From Bacillota bacterium (lineage in GTDB: Bacteria > Bacillota > Bacilli > Bacillales > Cytobacillaceae), in the NCBI GenBank assembly GCA_023389895.1, contig JAEWDX010000277.1, positions 1 through 35,428 of the forward strand: a DNA stretch of 35,428 nucleotides, read 5' to 3'. The position numbers were made by a program, and so were the translations under genes. Under the pieces are notes generated by a model, which was not told where the DNA came from, did no database searches, and saw only the letters and a program-made list of their open reading frames with translations. Numbering within the stretch: the stretch's first letter is position 1; every line of letters starts with the position of its first letter. Shown piece after piece: positions 31,549 through 35,428 of this stretch.

Positions 31549-34500
31549 TTAAAATTCTCCTAAAGCATTAAGAAAGCGATAAAGCATGACTGCTGCCTCT
31601 GCACGATTTGTATCATCTTGCGGAGCAAAAGTGTTGCCCTCTTTTCCTTTAATAATACCTAGTGCCGCAGCTTGTTGGACTGCGTCTTTCGCGTATCCAC
31701 TAATTTTGCTTTCATCTGCGAACTTTGTCGTAGATGCTGCATCATTTAATAGATTTGCATTTTTGTATTCAATTGCACGGACAATCATGGAAGCCATTTG
31801 TTCGCGAGTTACTTTATCTTGAGGATTGAACTTGCCATTCTGATCCCCTTTAACGATTCCTACGCGATTCGCTGCTTCGATTTCGAGTACACTCCAGCTT
31901 TGCTTTTCAGTCACATCTGAGAAGATGCCTTCATAAGACTTTGTTGGAATGTTTAGCGCTCTTACAAGTAAAACTGCGAATTCTGCTCTTGTTAATTTGC
32001 CTTCAGGAGTGAATGTTGCAGCTGTATTTCCACTTGTAATGGAACGAGATGCTAATACTTCGATTTGCTCTTGTGCCCAATGTTTTTCAATATCTTTAAA
32101 CGTAACAGCCTTCTCAACAATTACAAATTTCGAGAAGTGTGATGTCTTGAATGTTGACTTTCCATTTTTATTTGCTCCGCCAACATAAGCAAGTGCATTT
32201 GTTGAACCGTTTAGATGGTATGCTGCTGCTTTACGCTCATCTTTAACTGCAGATGTTGGTACTGTTACTTGAATCGGCTCTGAGAATTCAGAAACGATTG
32301 TTGATTTACCATTTTTAGCAGTTGTAATCGTAAATTCATAGATAGCAGAAACAGCTCCATCAATACCCGTTGATTTCGACGTTCCGATAGAGATGATAAC
32401 ACTGTCAGGAGCACCTGCAGCAATGTCTTTCAATACTTTATTCGAAATATTCATTTCGACATCACCAGATTTGAGCACTAATGGTTTTGAAGATTGAGCG
32501 AGCTCCTTCAATGATGAAGCTTGCAGCTTCGCACTAATTTTCGGTTGTGCGTCTGTTAAAGCTGGTATGTCTACTTTGACCTCTTGCTTAGCTGAATCTT
32601 TAACTTGTCCAGCAATCAGATTTACATTCACATTCACTTCACCTTTTGGTGTTGAAGGTATTGAAGGTGCTGAAATTGATGGAGTAGTTGGTGTTACTGG
32701 GCTTGGTATACCTGGTTCAACTGGTGTCACAGTTGAATTCGTTACAGTAACGTTGACGGTTATTGAGTTATCGCCATGAGTAATGGTTATTTTTGATGTT
32801 CCTACTGCTTTTGCCGTGATTACACCTTTGTCTACAGAGATTATTTCTTCATTTTCTACCTCATAGTTAGCCTCAGATGTTACGTCTACTTCTTCTTTTG
32901 TTCCATCTTCATCTACTGTTGCTTCTGTGACTGTTACCGTCGCTGTTTTACCCTTTTCAATTGAGATAGATTCCCGATCAACCGAAAGTGTAACACCTGG
33001 CTCTAACGGATTTTCACCAGAGTCTTTAACTGTTACGTTAACGGTTACTGAGTTCTCGCCATAGGTAATCGTTATTTTTGATGTTCCTACTGCTTTTCCA
33101 GTAATTACACCTTTGTCTACAGAGACTACTTCTTCATTTTCCACTTCATAAGTAGCTTCAGATGTTACGTCTACTTCTTCTTTTGTCCCATCTTCATCTA
33201 CTGTTGTTTCTGTAACTGTTACCGTAGCTGTTTTGCCTTCTTCAATTGTAATATTTTCTTGGTTAACCGTGAGAGTAACACCTGGTTCAACTGGAATATC
33301 TTCGGAGAAAACTTTCTCACCTTTATTTCCAGCCGCATCTTCAACCATAACAGTTAATACATCATTTTCACCAAGAGTATCTAGCTCAATTTCGAATGAA
33401 CCATTTTGATTAAGTTCAAATGGTACAGCATTACCCGCCACACCATCGCTTGTGACAACGTAAGATGCCTTAAGCTTGGAATTAAGGTCGTAATGAAGCC
33501 CGTAATTTTTCAGAACATCATTGTAATCGATATACTTATCTGTTACTTGACCTGTTAATTTACTTCCCGCTACATTTCCTTCAATCACAGGCTTTGTTGA
33601 TTTAACAACAATTGGACCAACATAGTCACCTATTTCATTTCCTGCCTTTGTCTCTGCTGAAAAATCAATTGTGTATAGTCCATCTGGGATCTGTACAGGT
33701 GTAGGTGCAGTTTCTCCCCAAGGTCGATATTGACCAGCAATACTTAATTGATATGATCCCGCTCCTAGAGAAGTGGCTGCGTGTAGATAGCCGATATAGC
33801 CATCCCCATAATATCCACCATCTGGATTCTCAATATCCCAAAGTTCAATATAGTTATCTAAAACATCCCCTGTAAGGGTGAAATAAAGCATGGCTGTGTC
33901 TTTCACACCGTCATCATTAAACGAAAGATCTGTCTCCGTAATCCGCATATCTTTGATTTCTACAGGTACTTCACCGCTGAAATCCACTGCAAACGGCAAG
34001 GATACATGATTTTGGCCCCCATTAATATGGATATAACCAAGGAATTCATCACCTAATTTTGTACCTTCATTTTCGGAAGCTGTTAATGTCACATTTACGA
34101 GTTGCTCGCCATTTGGCGCTAATGTAAAGGACGACTCGTCAATTGTTAATTTTGCATCAGCAAATGACTTTGTTACATCCACCTCTACAGTGAAGTTACC
34201 TCCTACACCCTTTAGGTCTTTTACACGAATTTGTTTCGTGACGGAAATAGCCTCATCTAATTCTTGGAAGCCGAATGTAACCGTTCCTTTAACGTTATCA
34301 ACTTCTTCTCCAGCGTTATTTGCCTTGTCTAAAGCATAGGCAAGCACACTTGGATGGGCAGCCGCATAGGCATCCACACGTCCAGGACCTTGGGCAAATA
34401 CATCATACTTCTCTGTATTCAGAAGTTTTGCTGTATTCGAAAGTGCTACTTTCACGTCAAATGCATCCCAAGTTGGATTTGCTTGTTTAATAAGAGCAGC

Positions 34501-35428
34501 AATTCCAGCGATATGTGGTGTTGCCATAGATGTTCCTGTAGAACGATCATAAGACTCTTCATAGCTTGCTTCAGGGAAATCCCATTTATAAGCTGGAACT
34601 GAAGACATAATATTCGTTCCTGGTGCTGTTACATCTGGTTTAATATCAAAGTTCGGAGTGGATGGACCACGGGAACTAGAGTCATTAACTTCATCTCCGA
34701 GCGTTTTCGATGAACCAAATTTTCCAAAAGTGACTTTTCCTTGGCCATTCTTAAGCGCTTCACGAACAGCCGCTCCATCCGTTACTGACATATCAATTGA
34801 CGGGATGAAAGCGAAGGAATCTCCAAGAAAAACGTCAGATTCATTTGGTGCATTCGTTCCTCCAGCAAAGTTATGGATAATGGTTGCGATTGCACCGTTT
34901 TCCTTTGCGGCTGCAATTTTATCGACAAAGGCAATGTCGCCACGGGAAATCAAGGCTACTTTCCCCTTAACATCAATTCCGTTGTAATCAGTAGCCTTAC
35001 CAACACCTGGAACTGCTACTATTTCAAACTCACCTTCAAGCTGAGTGGAAAGTTCTTTTCCAAAGGATGTTGCCATAAAGCCTAGTTGTTTTGAATAATT
35101 GTAATCTCCTACTGTAACATTCACTTCTCCATCATACATTGTTTCAGGATTGGTTGTGTTCCCAACTGCAATTCCAAGTCGAGCTGTTGAAGGAGTCCCT
35201 ATCGTTGAACGGTTTGGACCATCGTTTCCCGTTGCGACTACTGAGATTGTACCTGCCATCATGGCATTATTAATCGCAAAGGAACCGAGATCGGTTTCAG
35301 AATTATTATCATCCCCTAATGACAGGTTGATGACGTCCATTTTTTCAATAACAGCTGTATCAATCGCTTTGATAATACCAGAATTGGAGCCACTACCATA
35401 TGCTCCAAGTACGCGATAAGCATAAAGA
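31549..35428 (-). CDS. SLH-anchored subtilisin-like serine protease, Vpr-type (N-terminus beyond right edge)
   Basis: At least 1292 residues, open to the window edge. The visible part begins LYAYRVLGAYGSG, so the catalytic Asp and His regions lie outside. Seen in order: the oxyanion-hole region VVATGNDGPNRS, a PA insert (VKGKVALISRGDIAFVDKI), the catalytic Ser in GTSMATPHIAGIAAL (Ser codon at 34528-34530), Fn3-like beta domains, two tandem bacterial Ig-like (BIG2) repeats (32740-33285) and a Pro/Ser-rich linker (PSPVTPTTPSISAPSIPS). A beta domain and three SLH motifs (TRAEFAVLL, TREQMASMI, NRAEAAVML) complete the protein. It is a large surface-held protease for extracellular protein degradation or surface processing. 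A terminator follows. It is not part of the polysaccharide operon. Confidence 0.92.
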   Translation of the reverse strand, partial: LYAYRVLGAYGSGSNSGIIKAIDTAVIEKMDVINLSLGDDNNSETDLGSFAINNAMMAGTISVVATGNDGPNRSTIGTPSTARLGIAVGNTTNPETMYDGEVNVTVGDYNYSKQLGFMATSFGKELSTQLEGEFEIVAVPGVGKATDYNGIDVKGKVALISRGDIAFVDKIAAAKENGAIATIIHNFAGGTNAPNESDVFLGDSFAFIPSIDMSVTDGAAVREALKNGQGKVTFGKFGSSKTLGDEVNDSSSRGPSTPNFDIKPDVTAPGTNIMSSVPAYKWDFPEASYEESYDRSTGTSMATPHIAGIAALIKQANPTWDAFDVKVALSNTAKLLNTEKYDVFAQGPGRVDAYAAAHPSVLAYALDKANNAGEEVDNVKGTVTFGFQELDEAISVTKQIRVKDLKGVGGNFTVEVDVTKSFADAKLTIDESSFTLAPNGEQLVNVTLTASENEGTKLGDEFLGYIHINGGQNHVSLPFAVDFSGEVPVEIKDMRITETDLSFNDDGVKDTAMLYFTLTGDVLDNYIELWDIENPDGGYYGDGYIGYLHAATSLGAGSYQLSIAGQYRPWGETAPTPVQIPDGLYTIDFSAETKAGNEIGDYVGPIVVKSTKPVIEGNVAGSKLTGQVTDKYIDYNDVLKNYGLHYDLNSKLKASYVVTSDGVAGNAVPFELNQNGSFEIELDTLGENDVLTVMVEDAAGNKGEKVFSEDIPVEPGVTLTVNQENITIEEGKTATVTVTETTVDEDGTKEEVDVTSEATYEVENEEVVSVDKGVITGKAVGTSKITITYGENSVTVNVTVKDSGENPLEPGVTLSVDRESISIEKGKTATVTVTEATVDEDGTKEEVDVTSEANYEVENEEIISVDKGVITAKAVGTSKITITHGDNSITVNVTVTNSTVTPVEPGIPSPVTPTTPSISAPSIPSTPKGEVNVNVNLIAGQVKDSAKQEVKVDIPALTDAQPKISAKLQASSLKELAQSSKPLVLKSGDVEMNISNKVLKDIAAGAPDSVIISIGTSKSTGIDGAVSAIYEFTITTAKNGKSTIVSEFSEPIQVTVPTSAVKDERKAAAYHLNGSTNALAYVGGANKNGKSTFKTSHFSKFVIVEKAVTFKDIEKHWAQEQIEVLASRSITSGNTAATFTPEGKLTRAEFAVLLVRALNIPTKSYEGIFSDVTEKQSWSVLEIEAANRVGIVKGDQNGKFNPQDKVTREQMASMIVRAIEYKNANLLNDAASTTKFADESKISGYAKDAVQQAAALGIIKGKEGNTFAPQDDTNRAEAAVMLYRFLNALGEF
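32740..33285 (-). repeat. Two tandem 285-bp repeats inside the subtilase gene
   Basis: The Ig-like repeats are about 95 residues each and almost identical (TATVTVTE-TVDEDGTKEEVD, then GTSKITIT). Matching landmarks such as ACACCTGG recur 285 bp apart (33278-33285 and 32993-33000). Near-identity at the DNA level points to a recent duplication, or to homogenisation by recombination. Confidence 0.85.

Overview
The window reads as chromosomal DNA of a low-G+C, Gram-positive endospore-former type bacterium, most likely Planococcaceae/Caryophanaceae (Lysinibacillus, Solibacillus, Psychrobacillus-like). This rests on AT-rich codon use, strong AGGAGG-type ribosome sites, several S-layer-homology (SLH) proteins, a TagA-family enzyme next to a SpoVB-type flippase, and a Bacillus-style exopolysaccharide operon. 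The genus is an inference.

Left part (1-13.2 kb) is a cell-surface region. A flippase cut by the left edge and tagA (overlapping ATGA, minus strand) probably belong to secondary wall polymer synthesis. They are followed by an SLH-anchored glucosaminidase, a secreted protein with copper-amine-oxidase-N-type domains, a LysM/NlpC-P60 endopeptidase, an SLH surface protein, a small membrane-anchored protein of unknown function, and a two-gene unit (a 52-codon ORF plus a VanZ-family protein). Two arrays of one 52-bp tandem repeat, about 6 units at 2.1-2.4 kb and about 24 units at 8.0-9.3 kb, lie in opposite orientation around the three cell-wall genes. Intrinsic terminators fence them off from gene transcription.

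Middle and right part (13.7-30.8 kb) is a 15-gene exopolysaccharide/capsule operon on the minus strand. In transcription order: Wzz-like modulator, BY-kinase, PHP-type tyrosine phosphatase, a non-coding stretch with an EAR/epsC-RNA candidate and a strong terminator hairpin, a WbpM/CapD-type 4,6-dehydratase, GalU, the initiating phosphoglycosyl transferase, an SDR reductase, a GT4, UDP-HexNAc 6-dehydrogenase, 4-epimerase, a CapK-like adenylate-forming enzyme, a second GT4, an EpsG-type polymerase, a GT2 and a Wzx-type flippase. Together these make a complete Wzx/Wzy pathway: nucleotide-sugar synthesis, lipid-linked priming, chain assembly, export, polymerisation and phospho-regulated length control. 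The distal genes (13.7-20 kb) are visibly more AT-rich. A good SigA-type promoter (31167-31195) followed directly by a perfect 11-bp inverted repeat lies about 370 nt before the first gene.

The right edge holds the 3' part of a large SLH-anchored, Vpr-like subtilisin with a PA insert, two nearly identical 95-residue bacterial Ig-like repeats and three SLH motifs.

Most worth a second look: the 52-bp inverted arrays, the EAR-plus-terminator leader inside the operon, the operator-like palindrome at the operon promoter, and an unassigned G+C-rich structured island at 13.5-13.6 kb.
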